64,000 nt of DNA from Telmatactis stephensoni (GCA_029948255.1 JALIZF010001264.1:1-64000); one strand, 5' to 3'; counted from the stretch's first letter, positions 31,859-43,037 are shown. Numbers and translations are program-made. The notes: a model not told the origin generated them from the sequence alone.

Positions 31859-31972
31859 TAAGTACTTGGTGTGTGTTACATGCACCAAGTGAATCAATAG
31901 CTGATACATCCTTCAACATACAATTTCATACACTTGGTGTTGCACACAATTGATGTACACGAAGTACTTACC
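31859..31972. mobile_element. Hairpin MITE, 114 bp
   Basis: GGTAAGTACTTGGTGTG at the left pairs with GTACACGAAGTACTTACC at the right; an inner pair CACCAAGTG and CACTTGGTG continues the stem. No gene. Confidence 0.7.
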
Positions 31973-32074
31973 GGAGCAAAGGTTCTATGGCGTTTATATA
32001 AGTGGACAAAGACGAAAGACGTCCCTTTTGAGTCTAGTTCCCCTTAACTTCCCTTTCCTAGCACCCTGGATCCC

Positions 32075-34412
32075 CTAAACATCGTATATACGTTGATATG
32101 AGTTCTCATGGAATGGTCTTCTAGTAAAATATTCCTCTGGTGAATTGTGAATTGTAACAACCACTGATCGTACAGAATCTTGGGATTCATTGCTGATATC
32201 GAATGTGGAGGAGGATTGACTGGCCTGTTGTTCCCAAGGAAGAGCTGACACAGAAGGGGTGACACAGACGCCTTCCTGGTCGATCCTGTCGTCACTTTGT
32301 TCATTAATATGTGCATGTAGTATTGCCTCAAGACACTCATTTCTTGTTTGTTCAGGAAAGTCATATAACTGAAGTCGTGTGCAACACGGAAGGAGCCAGG
32401 GATATCCGTCATCAAAAATGAAGGGTGCTGGATTTTCTCCAATTCTTTCTAACTTCTCGATAACAATCTTGGCCCCCATAGGATTTTCAATTTTAGCGAA
32501 CAAATTAACACCACGAAACCAGTGATGAATAAGGCATCTATGCCGTAAAGCATCATAAAGCTCTATCAACAGTATAAAAAAACACTGCTCAATATTCTCG
32601 TCTACCCACAAGTCAGGGGGAGTTTTCTCCAGGGTGTTCAAAAGAATGGTCTTGAGGTGATATGACGCGATGGCGAAAATTGGCTGCAAATGGTCCTTGG
32701 ATATTATTTTCATAGCCAAATAACATTTTCTGGCTGTTTGGGGTACAAGTTTGGAAAGCTCAAGCTCTGCCACAGAAAAGGAAAACCTCCAGCTTGTTTT
32801 CTCTTCATCAGATGGCGCAGGCTTAGGTACAAAATGGCAACCAAGAGACACGATTCTCCTCACATCGTCTGGGCTTGGCCAGAGTCGCTGCCTTGTAGAC
32901 CAATCACTAAATTGAAGTGGCCACTCACGGCACTTGATACAAAGGGTAACATCGACCTGATCACGTTGACTACATTCGATATGATATAGCCCTATAGCGG
33001 GTAATTTCTCTGTGGCGAGTGCAAACGAACATCCAGTAATTGTAACAGCGCGTTTGACTTGTTCTATAACATCTTTTGAGCTGAATACCTCGTTCATAAA
33101 CTTGAGTTGTGCAAAACCAAGAAAACCGATATTAGTAGGGATAAAAGGTTCGATACGAATGTCTGTTGTTCCATTGAAAGAAGCTTCCACGGACTGAAAA
33201 CAGAACATGAAATCGAAATCCGCCAGTAAAGGAACGTGTCCACAAATTTTACAATCACGATATAAAATCGGAACACCATAACCCTCAGCTGCGCTCCCCA
33301 CTAAAATGCTTTCGAACGTTGTCGTAGGTTCAATCTTGTTTTGTAACTCAGTTTTCAAACTATCAATAAGTGAATGCGCTTTCATTTCGGCTTTTTTACA
33401 CATCTCATTGGTTTGCATCAAATCTTCAATCATATTTAACAGATTCTCTTTCAGAGTTTTCGAGCTTTTACCAGTAAAAGTTGTACGTTTGTGCCAACAA
33501 TCTACTGGAAAGAAGATTCCCTGAAAATAGATTAGCAGTTGATGAATTAACAATTAATACAACGTGTACTCAAACAAACAAACAAACAGAAAACAAACAG
33601 AAGTAAAATGTTTGCTTTAATGAGTGTGAACCCCGGGGGGGGGGACTCCATAAAAATAAAAAATAAAATAAAAATAAAAAAACTGAAGACGCCCATACGG
33701 CCGTAATTACTTGGCGGCTTTTTTGGAGGTATTCAGTCAGCCGATTTAGGCAAAGAAGCTGGCGAAACCCTACGCCAGCCGAATTATAACATTTTTTGCT
33801 TACCGTCTTAGGCAAACGTAGAAAATGTATTTTTACTAATTTATGCACCGATTTTGATAACGATTAATTGTCAGTTGGTGAAGAGACCGAAAGCGCGCGC
33901 GAGTAGACCGAAAAGGAGTAAGGGTAGATGCAAAATTTACTCGCTTTGGCTAAAATTATAAAGACTTTAGTGTATAAGGACGTGACAAACAAGATGCGAG
34001 TCAATGGTTATGTTGATTTTTCGTGCCATTTTATAGCTGAAGTAATTTCTACCCATACTCCCTTTAGGGTGGGTCACACGGGCTTGAGGCCTTTTGCACG
34101 ACGTTTTTCAATACTTACACAACATCCACATCCTATAACATCAACTAGTTTGCTTGCTACCCAGCTGATCACAGCATAGACAAAGAACAAACCATATGCA
34201 AGGTATGGGGGTATTGATATGGAAATGAAGTACTTTGCCAAAAGAAAAATGAAGACATACACCACACCCATCCGCAAAGGGAATGCGGACGAACAAACAA
34301 AAGTACGAGAAAAACTGAAGCACCACCATACTAAATGTCGACCACATCTTCGTACTTTAGTGGGGCAACAACAACAACAAAAACACAACCAGCAATCCTC
34401 AACAGTGTCCAT
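32075..34412 (-). CDS. cGAS-like receptor / Mab-21 nucleotidyltransferase, possibly membrane-anchored
   Basis: The main exon 33520-32075 (482 codons, stop TAG) follows a clean acceptor (CTATTTTCAG). It encodes a Mab-21/cGAS nucleotidyltransferase: ILVGSAAEGYG, then ADFDFMF with two acidic metal ligands (D-x-D), then QVDVTLCIKCREWP supplying the third aspartate, as in vertebrate cGAS (VDITL). The C-terminal half WRFSFSVAELELSK to SYHLKTILLNTLEKTPPDLW is the Mab-21 helical region. A cGAS-type zinc thumb is not evident. Such cGLRs make cyclic dinucleotides on sensing nucleic acid and signal through STING. A possible exon 1 (34412-34119, 98 codons) ends at a consensus donor (GTAAGT) in phase 0, matching the main exon; it encodes two hydrophobic segments (residues about 49-66 and 69-90). 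Product 579 aa. The enzyme exon is confident; the membrane exon is tentative. Confidence 0.82.
33905..34115 (+). repeat. Diverged dispersed repeat (partner at 48575-48805)
   Basis: Shared phrases with 48575-48805 include AGACCGAAAAGGAGTA at the start, TGCAAAATTTACTC in the middle, and TTTACCCATGCTTCC or TCTACCCATACTCC with GGGT(G)AGTC or GGGTGGGTC near the end. No clear coding conservation. It would lie in the intron of the cGLR gene. Confidence 0.5.
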
Positions 34413-34927
34413 ATCTGTTAAAAAAAAAGATACACAAACAATGCATTATTATTACAGTTTGAGGGGGCACCATTTAACTTTTTTGAGTGGCTGAGTAATC
34501 ATATAAATACCCGGCAAATTTAGTATCCTGCTTGGTTCACATAGACACTGGCTGGTAAACAAAATTCCATGATATTTCCGTGTCTTTTTCATGATTTTTT
34601 TTGTCCAATTCGATGATCTGGAGCCAATTAAGATCGACATAAAATTTTAAAGCTGAAAACATAACATTTATGGCATAAATCTAAAATTCTATGTCGTTTC
34701 CATGATCTTAGTGTTTTTATTTTCTTATATATTTCATGACGTTTTAGGTGGCCGACAAATCAGGGGCGGTAAGGGAGGGGGGCTCGGCACACTCCGTCAC
34801 GAGTTTCTTTAAATGGGTAGAACGTTACACGGAAATTACTATTTTAGGTTTCCGGTCACGTAAATAGTTAACTAAGTGAATAACTACTCAATTTTTCTCA
34901 GTAACTATTCAAACAGTGAGCTGACAG

Positions 34928-35337
34928 ATCAGATCACAGGGAGCCCGGCTTTTGATCCATTTCTTTTTTACGAAGCGCTGTATATGTCACCGGATACGTG
35001 ATTACCAGTACATATCGTGACCTTTAGCTGAATGGCTTGTGTAATCCGAGCATTAAAAACATGAGGGCCGTTGGCGTGTAATAAGATCTCAGGGGTAATT
35101 GAATTTGAATTTAGTAACGCACTCTCTAAATCCCCCAAGAAGTACCGTACTCTATGGGAGTGCGTTACCCCTGAGATCTTATTACACGCCAACGGCCCTC
35201 ATGTTTTTAATGCTCGGATTACACAAGCCATTCAGCTAAAGGTCACGATATGTACTGGTAATCACGTATCCGGTGACATATACAGCGCTTCGTAATATAA
35301 GAAATGGATCAAAAGCCGGGCTCCCTGTGATCAGATA
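34928..35337. mobile_element. 410-bp near-perfect palindrome
   Basis: Left arm 34928-35098 and right arm 35164-35337 are almost exact inverted copies of about 170 bp around a 65-bp spacer. The spacer itself carries TAACGCACTC and GAGTGCGTTA. The arms contain GGGAGCCCGGCTTTTGATCC and its complement at the outer ends. Both arms yield the same spurious frame (MACNKISGV), one on each strand. It probably represents a foldback transposon. Confidence 0.85.
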
Positions 35338-35880
35338 TCAAAGACTAGAAGACAAACAGACAAAAGGTCATTCGATCATGCCACTGGGCTAGACAGGAAA
35401 ATTATGCTAGTTGTTTGAATCAATGTGTTCAACTTTCACTTTCTTCAAGGAATAATCTAAATTTTGCGATATAACCAGGCTAGCTAAAAGTCTAGCTATC
35501 GAACGTTTTGGATGGATAATGTATGAGTTATGGTCAAAGGTAGACCTTAGTGTTATTTGCAAGCTACATATACTTCGAGTCAATTCTCGACCATCCTCAT
35601 TGTCAGGAACCAAGTCAAGATTGGATACAATGTGCAATGGTGGGACACACTTTGATGGGCTACATAAAGTACATGCCGATACTTTCTGCCTTACCTTAGG
35701 ATCTAACGGCCTTGAATTATCCTTGAGCTACTCGATCGTACGATTAGTTTACTGACTTGGTCTTTGTAAATAGCTCACTCGATGCCAACCTCATGTGAGC
35801 ACGAATCGTCTGTCAATCGTATGATTTTCCGGGAATTCCCGGCTGACAGGAAGTCTGGCTCCCGGGGGGGGGGGTACTCC

Positions 35881-36217
35881 GATCATAGATTATTTGATTA
35901 TTTTAATGATTATTTGTAAACGCCTGATGAATTAACCGTGTATAAATAAAGTTATATCTATCTATCTATCTATCTACCTTTTAGGGTCAAAATTTCCGAC
36001 GAGCATCCCCGTCCTCTTATAATAGGAGTCCCCCTTTCCCCCCCCCCCCCCCCTCCGATCATAGATTATTTGATTATTTTAATGATTATTTGTAAACGCC
36101 TGATGAATTAACCGTGTATAAATAAAGTTATATCTATCTATCTATCTATCTACCTTTTAGGGTCAAAATTTCCGACGAGCATCCCCGTCCTCTTATAATA
36201 GGAGTCCCCCTTTCCCC

Positions 36218-36232
<15 letters not shown>
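35881..36232. repeat. 176-bp direct tandem duplication bounded by poly-C
   Basis: Two practically identical units (35881-36056 and 36057-36232) begin GATCATAGATTATTTGA, contain a (TATC)n run and CCGACGAGCATCCCCGTCC, and end in a C homopolymer. The second C run extends to about 36251. The preceding G run plus TACTCC (35865-35880) and the GGAGTCCCCC near each unit end look like the inverted ends of a G/C-tailed element. Confidence 0.85.
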
Positions 36233-36253
<21 letters not shown>

Positions 36254-36692
36254 GGTTTGGCTGTTGGTTTAGTTTCTTGTTATTTCTAGGAAACGAAGCG
36301 CTGAGACATCAATCAATTTATTTCTAAGTGAAAATAAAGCGCTGAGAGTTGAAACAGTTCTTTTTAAAGACCGAGTTTTTAAGCTGGAAACTTTTCAAAT
36401 TCGTATCATTATTAAGAAGTGTTTGCTTAAACCGAGTTAGATGATACTGGGATGGATTTTAACAAAAATGTCAAAAGAAATATGACTCTTTTTCAAACTA
36501 AAATTAATTGTTACTTCAACCCTGTAGTATATATTTATCTTTAATAAACCGAGTTTTCGACTTTAGCGGTCATTATCGGGGTTACAGTTATCCTGGATAC
36601 CAGAGGGGCTTGTCGTCTTTTGTAGGAGTCAAACGAGCCGCGAAGAAACAAGAAATTGACGATGGTCGAGTCGCGACAAACTCTTCAACAGG

Positions 36693-36939
36693 CTCGTAAC
36701 ATGGTATATGGGATCAGGGATCAAGCTCCAAATTATGGCCAGGATCAGGGATCAGAGGCCAGGACTCAGGGATCAAATGAGTGGGATCGAGGATCAGGGA
36801 CATTGGGTCAGGATCAGGGATCAGCTCAGTTTTTTGCACCAAGGATCAGGGATCAAAAATTTCTAAAAATATGGGCTCAGGAATCAAAATTTCCGTAAAA
36901 ACCCGGGATCAGTGAGACGAAAATATACCATGTTACGAG
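36693..36939. mobile_element. GGATCAGGGATCA-rich MITE, copy 1
   Basis: Terminal inverted repeat CTCGTAACATGGTATAT and reverse complement. The interior repeats GGATCAGGGATCA several times. A second copy lies at 40141-40392. It sits just downstream (in transcript sense) of the Misato-like remnant. Confidence 0.85.
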
Positions 36940-38000
36940 CCTGTCTTCAAACCTCTGGGACCCAGGATAGTTACAGTTGGAACTGACAATTTTAATTTCT
37001 ATTGCTGATAGTTGCTAGCCAAAGACTCAAGATTTTCAAGTACACTCACAAAACTCTCATATTCAATACCACTCTCAAGAAAAGAGTTATATTTCTTGAT
37101 GTCTACTTGTCTCGAGATCTTCACCAGTGACTATCATTTTGCCAACAGATACTGATGTTCCAAGACTTGCTAACATATTGACCCATTCAACAATTGTCGT
37201 AGAATCTCGATGATATCCTGTTTCCATCATTCCAGTTTTTAATTTGTTACAGATGAAGAAAAAAAGTTAGGGTAAGGAGACGAGACTTTACATGGTTGTT
37301 CCACCAACCAAGCAGCATTAACTCCTAAAGGGTTACTGGTTTGACAAAAAACATTCAGCATTTCCAAGCTAGAGTGACACCTATCAATCAAGCTTTTGGG
37401 CTTTTTTGTAGGCTGTTCCAATTCTGTTATCTGTTCATTTGGTGTGTCACCTTTGAGGACAGCAACTTGTGACATCAACTGGTTGACTTGTGGTACATTT
37501 GGAGTAAGAGACACAAGTAATTTACTGTACTTAGAGTTTAAAGCTGAGTTCAGTAAATGATCTGAGTGGTTTATCAGAGGCATACACATAATAAGCACAT
37601 CCCTCAAAGCATATTCAGTTTTAGTGGTAGCGAGTGAAGAGAGAGATTTTAACTGGAAAGTAGGGACATTATTTACAGGGGGGTTGGTGTAATTTGATGG
37701 ATGGCACATATTTTCATGCACACTGTATGACTGTTCTGTGTATACGTATGTGGGATGAGTTTATGGAGTAGCATGAATCCTGTTCATACTTCCTTCTTTC
37801 CTCATTTCTTCTCTCATTCTCATTCTCTCCCCCCCTCCCCCTCCCTCCTTTCTTTTTCCCTGCTAGATGAGTTACGTTACCCTTCCTGTTTTCCTCACAC
37901 ACACACCCCCAGGCCAAGAGAACACAGGACTTTTCTTGCACGACATTTTTGCTTAGAGCTAGTTACAAAATACCCCAAAAATGAAGGTTGATTTGGACAA

Positions 38001-38312
38001 GGGTGGCGTAGCAGTAAAACATTCACGTCTCACCACTGTGAGTCCAACGGGTTGGGTCAATGGTTCGAGCCCTGTGGATGCCACATGTGAGTAGAGTTTG
38101 TTAGATGTGTTGTTCTCTCCCTTGCCACAAGGGTTTTTCTCCGGGTTCTCCGGTTTTCCTCCCTCCGTAAAAATCAACATGTGAGCTGAGAGTTGTATGC
38201 TTAAAACAGTTAATGTAGTGGTAGTGTGTGTGAGTGGATAGTGCCCCAATTAGTGCGAAAGTGCTAGAACAACTAGGCACTTAAATAAAGAGATTTATTT
38301 ATTATTCCTGAT
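38001..38312 (+). mobile_element. tRNA-derived SINE, family C
   Basis: GTGGCGTAGCAGTAAAACATT (A box region) and AATGGTTCGAGCCCTG (B box) form a tRNA-like head. The body carries TTCTCCGGGTTCTCCGG and TTTTCCTCCCTCC, and the tail ends in AAATAAAGAGATTTATTTATT. It lies in the Misato-like intron. Confidence 0.8.
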
Positions 38313-38935
38313 ATTCCTGACACTCTTGTGTTTAATTACTTTGTTGAGCATGCGCTCCGGTAACTTAGCAACGCACGTGAATATTTAGACTTTTGCATCA
38401 TCAACACATTTCAGTTATTCCCAGAGCATTTATTTTCCGCAGATATTCAATAAATCTAGGGGAAAACTATAAAGGATGTCAAATGGCTGGCAATTTTTAT
38501 GAAATTCGAAAGAAACATTACATATTTCAGGCAAAAAACGTTCCCTGAATGCGTGAATAAACAACAGCTAATTGACCTCAGGTCACTTCTGCTCATTTCT
38601 CAGATTTCCTACAAAACATTGTAAATGGTTCCAAATTTTGATCTTGCATTTACGATAAAACTGAAAATGTATGTCTTTAGTTGATTTCGTCCACAAATGT
38701 TGAAGTTTCAAGACGGTTGAACCTTGCGTAACAGCAAGACTTTTCTTATGAACATACTGCGACTTTACTGTCCAATCACAACAGAGCCTATTCCAGTTAA
38801 AACCGGTTTCGAACCGGTTTGCTTGGTCCACGGTTGTGGATGGCGGTGTATCAAAGAAAACGGCTCAGATCGGCAGAGTCTCTCAATTTTCATTGCAGGA
38901 CCGTAACGAGAGAGACTCTGCTAGCAGGGAACCTT

Positions 38936-39075
38936 TCCTTCCTTTCCTTCCTTTCCTTCCTTTCCTTCCTTTCCTTCCTTTCCTTCCTTTCCTTCCTTTC
39001 CTTCCTTTCCTTCCTTTCCTTCCTTTCCTTCCTTCTCTTCCTTCCTTCCCTTCCTTCCTTCCCTTCTTCCTTCCT
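38936..39075. repeat. (CCTTTCCTTC)n satellite-like tract
   Basis: About 100 bp of a perfect 10-bp unit CCTTTCCTTC is followed by irregular CCTTCC and CTTCC. Open frames through it on both strands (poly-PFLPFL and GRKGRK) are artefacts. Confidence 0.95.
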
Positions 39076-39529
39076 TCCCACCTTTCCTTTCTTTCTATTC
39101 TACGACCCACTCCCTTATACCAATCTACATGTGAGCACTGACATGCATTTAGTAAACATTTTTAATATCCTGATCACATTTACCTTGTAAGTCAAATTTG
39201 GAAATATTGTTGGGCTTCCTGTCTTAAACCATCCTTGTTGAGCCAGTGATAGTGGTGTAAATACACTACTGAATTCACTGAGCTGATTATAGCTTAGTGC
39301 TATATTCAACAGCCTATGGGCAGCTTTACTATCGGTACTTCCAGGAAATGCTGAAGGAAGACAACCAAATGTTGTAATAGACTTAGAGCTGTATTCACCC
39401 ATCTGCCAAGTCTTCAATTACTTGAGAAGACAACCCTGCAAAGCCATCATGCACATCTGTAAGAATCTAAAATTAAGAGAAACAGATCTCATATAAAACT
39501 TTATTAATTAATCTGGTTTTAAATTTACA

Positions 39530-39750
39530 AATAAGTATAAGCACAGGCAATTTCTACCGACTTAGTAATGGTGACTGCTCATTAGCTGTGCCCGTCTTTT
39601 CTCACATGCACAAGCACAAGCAACATGCACAGACTCAGTAATGTACTGCTCATTAGCAGTGCTTGTCTTTTCTCACACAAGTAACATACACAGACTCAGT
39701 AATGTACTGCTCATTAGCAGTGCTTGTCTTTTCTCACACAAGCAAAGTAT
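39530..39750. repeat. 66-bp tandem array related to the 11675 MITE
   Basis: Three units contain ACAGACTCAGTAATGTACTGC, TCATTAGCAGTGCTTGTC and TTTTCTCACA; the last two are nearly identical. The phrases match the arms of the element at 11675-11833, in the same alternating arrangement. Confidence 0.7.
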
Positions 39751-40140
39751 TTAACAAGTAGTAACAGTCTTAGAAATGAACAGCTTAAAATATGTATTGG
39801 TGGATTGTGTTGATAACTGTTAATGATTATGTTGCTGATGATGATGATGATGATAAAAATGATTGTCAATCTCTGAAAGTTTAGTCATGCCCTTTTCCAA
39901 TATTCTAGAAAGGAAATTAAGTTTGACATATTAAGTTCGCCGTCTGAATCAGCAGTCGCTCTAAAACGATTTGGAGACGAACCCAATTGAATTAGGTTAG
40001 GCCTTTGTATTCGCTGTAGAACTGGTAGAATGTGACTTGCGAGTGGGCATCATTTTCAATGTCCCTGCAAAATTTATAATGGCCATTTCATTGGCTATCC
40101 AGATGGGTTCTATGGAATTCTGGACATGCTAGTTGTCAGG

Positions 40141-40392
40141 CTCGTAACATGGTATATGGGATCAGGGATCAAGCTGCAAATTATGGCCAGGATCAGGGAT
40201 CAGAGGCCAGGACTCAGGAATCAAATGAGTGGGATCGAGGATCATGCAGGGACATTGGGTCAGGATCAGGGATCAGCTCAGTTTTTTTGCACCAAGGATC
40301 AGTGATCAAAAATTTCTAAAAATATGGGCCCGGGAATCAAAATTTCCGTAAAAACCCGGGATCAGTGAGACGAAAATATACCATGTTACGAG
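40141..40392. mobile_element. GGATCAGGGATCA-rich MITE, copy 2
   Basis: Same termini (CTCGTAACATGGTATAT) and interior as 36693-36939, same orientation, a few point differences and one short insertion (CATGCAG). It ends directly against the RecQ-like fragment, which it interrupts. Confidence 0.88.
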
Positions 40393-40694
40393 AATGTTAT
40401 ATATTTTCCTTTCTCTATGTCCTTCTTTATTAGCTCCTCCTCCTGCTCTTCTCCGAGAAAAGGCTGCTTTGATTCCTTTAGACAATAGGAAGTTGACTTG
40501 ATCATTCATAAGAGAGACCAGAGGTGAAATAACAACAACAATGACTCTGAGGATCCTTGCATGTGGTCAAACACGAGTGGAGCCGTTTGAAAGATAATAA
40601 GTGATTTCCCGGAGCCCGTAGGCAAAATTACGAAGACATCTTTTCCCATAACGACATTTCTTTTAACGCCTTTCGTTGTCTTTAAATTTTTCAA
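40393..40694 (-). pseudogene. RecQ-like helicase fragment, frameshifted, truncated by a MITE
   Basis: On the minus strand KDVFVILPTGSGKSLIIFQ (Walker A) is followed, after a frame change, by VISPLVSLMNDQV and FLLSKGIKAAF, the motif Ia region of RecQ-family helicases. A second frame change gives an EEQEEELIKKDIEKGKY-like end, cut off where the MITE 40141-40392 begins. It is clearly a remnant. Its relation to the fragment in 5303-5956 is by family only. Confidence 0.7.
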
Positions 40695-41112
40695 AATGGA
40701 ACGGCTTTAGAGCCAGTCATCTGCCTACTAGGTGGGGTCACATGAAGTCACGTGATTGCATACTTGCAGTTTCCTCCTTGAAACAACAACGCATTTGGTG
40801 TTTGTATCTTATGCTCTTTCTGTTTGTTTTATTTGATGATTTTATAGTCTTTTGAGGAATTTGACTTTGATGAAAGGTGTTGTAAAAACATATTTCATTT
40901 AACATAGAGCTCTAAACCCTGTTATTTTTTTAGAAGAAAATGCGCATGCGTATTTAGTAGGATAGGCAAGCCAAATGCTCCCACACGTCCAGATCGTAGC
41001 TGAATTTCGGTTATAAATAATTAAATTACCAAAATTTTTAAGTATACCGCGGGCGAGTGCGAAAACGCTCTGGAGAATTAGAGCGTGTCATTCGTCAGCG
41101 GTTTTTTTTTGG

Positions 41113-41228
41113 CTTCCAAGTAATAGTCAGGTCAGGTGTGGTACGAGCATGTGCGTGTCGATTTACTCATCGAAATGCTTCCACACGTTCGAATCGTAGT
41201 TGAATTTCGGTTATAAATAAATTACCAA
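41113..41228 (+). repeat. Direct repeat flanking the 6-kb element (left)
   Basis: TAATAGTCAGGTCAGGTGTG through CACACGTTCGAATCGTAGTTG to TTTCGGTTATAAATAA is matched in the same orientation at 47344-47460. A further partial copy is at about 40985-41025 (GCTCCCACACGTCCAGATCG). Confidence 0.75.
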
Positions 41229-41894
41229 ACGTTTTGTAAGTGTTGGCAATGAGTCCATCAAAAATCCCCGGTCAGTGAGGCAAAAATGAAATTCGTCATA
41301 TTTTGTGTACAGAACCCTTTTGGTAAACGTTCTTCAAAAATAACATTTAAAGATCCGATATCTTGAATTTTTCTAAAAAAATATCACCGACGTTAAATAC
41401 GCCCAAATTTCGCCTTTGACCCATACTCACAAGGAGGAAAATAAGCCATCTTTGAAGCCTTCGCATGCAAAGAACAGGCTCTGTGCAATAACGCGCTTTC
41501 TCCTAAAAACTAAGTGATTCGTTCCCTTTCTAAAGCAACAAAAATCTTGGAAAGAAAAGCATTTTCTACAGAGTCTCGCTTGCGACAATCTGATGCACTA
41601 ATACTGAGGTTTTGTACCGGATAGTAAAAATTGGCCATATTCAAACCTCAAAAAAAACACTTGGTACATGGCTTTTGAATTTCAAAATACATTTTCCTGG
41701 TAGCCTTACCTTTCTTAATTACTGTGTGCGAGTAATATCAGTGGCATTAAAAACCTTCCCATTTTACGAGAGGAATCCTTCATCCATATTTTGCTGTTGT
41801 TGTCATAACCGTGCATATATAATGAGTATGAAATTGACAAGCACGGTTTACAATTCGATCTAAGTATAAATGAAACACAATATGTTCCTTAACT

Positions 41895-42256
41895 AACATA
41901 GCGGAAAAACAGTTAAGCGGCCGTTTTCATAGTTTTTTCATAAACTGATGATGAAGTATGAAAAACAGTAACTGCTACACTTTTACTGACTTTAATAAAA
42001 ACTTTTTACAAAACCTTGTGACGTTACAGTAAAACTTCGTGGGGATATTTATTAAAACAATGATTTTTCTGCTGATCAAAATATCACCTCTCCCAAAGTA
42101 CATGTCATTATATCTCAAAGTCGTATTCACTGAATTTTGGTCACATTTGATATTTTGTTCTTTGGCCCCAAAAGAGCGTGTTTACAAAATATTGAGCCTT
42201 AAAAACCTATGGTGTCCTTATAAATGGAGGCTGTAAAACGTTTTTCCGCCCTGTCT
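41895..42256. mobile_element. 362-bp insertion inside the left TIR, 8-bp duplication
   Basis: The left TIR is interrupted here, while the right TIR is continuous. CCTTAACT stands at 41887-41894 and again at 42257-42264, an 8-bp target duplication. Near the insert ends GCGGAAAAAC and GTTTTTCCGC are inverted copies. Eight-bp duplications suggest a hAT- or P-type non-autonomous element (inference). Confidence 0.8.
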
Positions 42257-43037
42257 CCTTAACTCTATTTCTTTATTTAGTGGTTTATTTGAGTACCTCG
42301 GCATTCATAACATTTATAATTATACTTGAGTAGTAATTTTCTGATGTTTCAATGACTCAAATTACATGTAATTGGTAATAACTATCCGAATATTATCCTT
42401 CAATAGATAATACAATCAAAAATGAGTATTTTTAGAAATACAGCGAGAAGATTTTATTAAGACCTGATTTACTGAAACAATGTATTTTATCCAATGTAAA
42501 TCCGTGATTTGTATCAATTTGGAGGTAGTTTTCGATCTAGTATAATAATAGATAAAAATCGATCACTTCATCGTTTAGTAGACAAGAATTGTCAACACCC
42601 AGACACTGTCAGATAATCAACCCATGGTTGTACTAGCTTGTTTTCGATCTGGATAAAACCATGGCCTCTTGTAGTTTTTGTGGTTACTGGCTTTATGCCA
42701 GTAACACACTATGTCATGGGCTTCAAGGGTGCGTGCGTGCGTGCGTAATTCGGAAATCCCCGGACAAAGTCGGTGTGTGTGTATGCACTAGTCGAAGTAA
42801 ACCCCTACCCCCACCCCCAACCAGGGACAGGCCTTGAAATGTGTCTATATTTATGTTTGGATTTGAGGCCAGTAACCACATGGCCTCATAGAGGTCTATT
42901 TTTCTGCACTTGTTGGTGGTTTATGCGGCCCGTCGACCAGTAATCCTTCCAACACAAATTGCGTCACGATTGGTGGGTGCACCAAAGACATAAAAGGACA
43001 TCTCGTATTTTGCAAAATTAGTGACGATGCTTCACTA

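Larger units (their letters stand above)
36999..39466 (-). pseudogene. MSTO1: Misato (MSTO1)-like C-terminal exons, with three frame breaks
   Basis: Misato is a tubulin/FtsZ-related protein acting in mitochondrial distribution and tubulin assembly. Exon 39466-39184 reads ILTDVHDGFAGLSSQVIED, then after a +1 break YSSKSITTFGCLPSAFPG and RLLNIALSYNQLSEFSS, matching the DLHDGF...YSGRGIITWGLLPG...RLLNTA region of human MSTO1. Exon 37652-36999 reads from KSLSSLATTKTEY to SSPYPNFFSS, then shifts frame to VEWVNMLASLGTS, and shifts again to IKKYNSFLESGIEYE ending NYQQ and stop, matching the family's C-terminus. The breaks are near 39393, 37240 and 37105. No N-terminal exons were found. It is either a decayed partial copy or a gene hit by sequencing indels. 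The intron holds a SINE and a pentanucleotide tract. Confidence 0.7.

Noticed and set aside
31319..31953. Frames across the AAAC, GGTTT and poly-G stretch
   Set aside because: Low-complexity composition explains them, and no domain is seen.
34968..35295. Two frames starting MACNKISGV, one on each strand
   Set aside because: They are the two arms of the 410-bp palindrome; the identical frames follow from the inverted duplication.
38819..39190. Open frames rich in PFLPFL or GRKGRK
   Set aside because: They come from the 10-bp CCTTTCCTTC tandem tract.
42658..42888. Candidate MITE or exon around CCATGGCCTC
   Set aside because: Only GTGGTTACTGGC pairs between the ends; the outer ends do not match in inverted orientation, and the ATG frame has no splice context.
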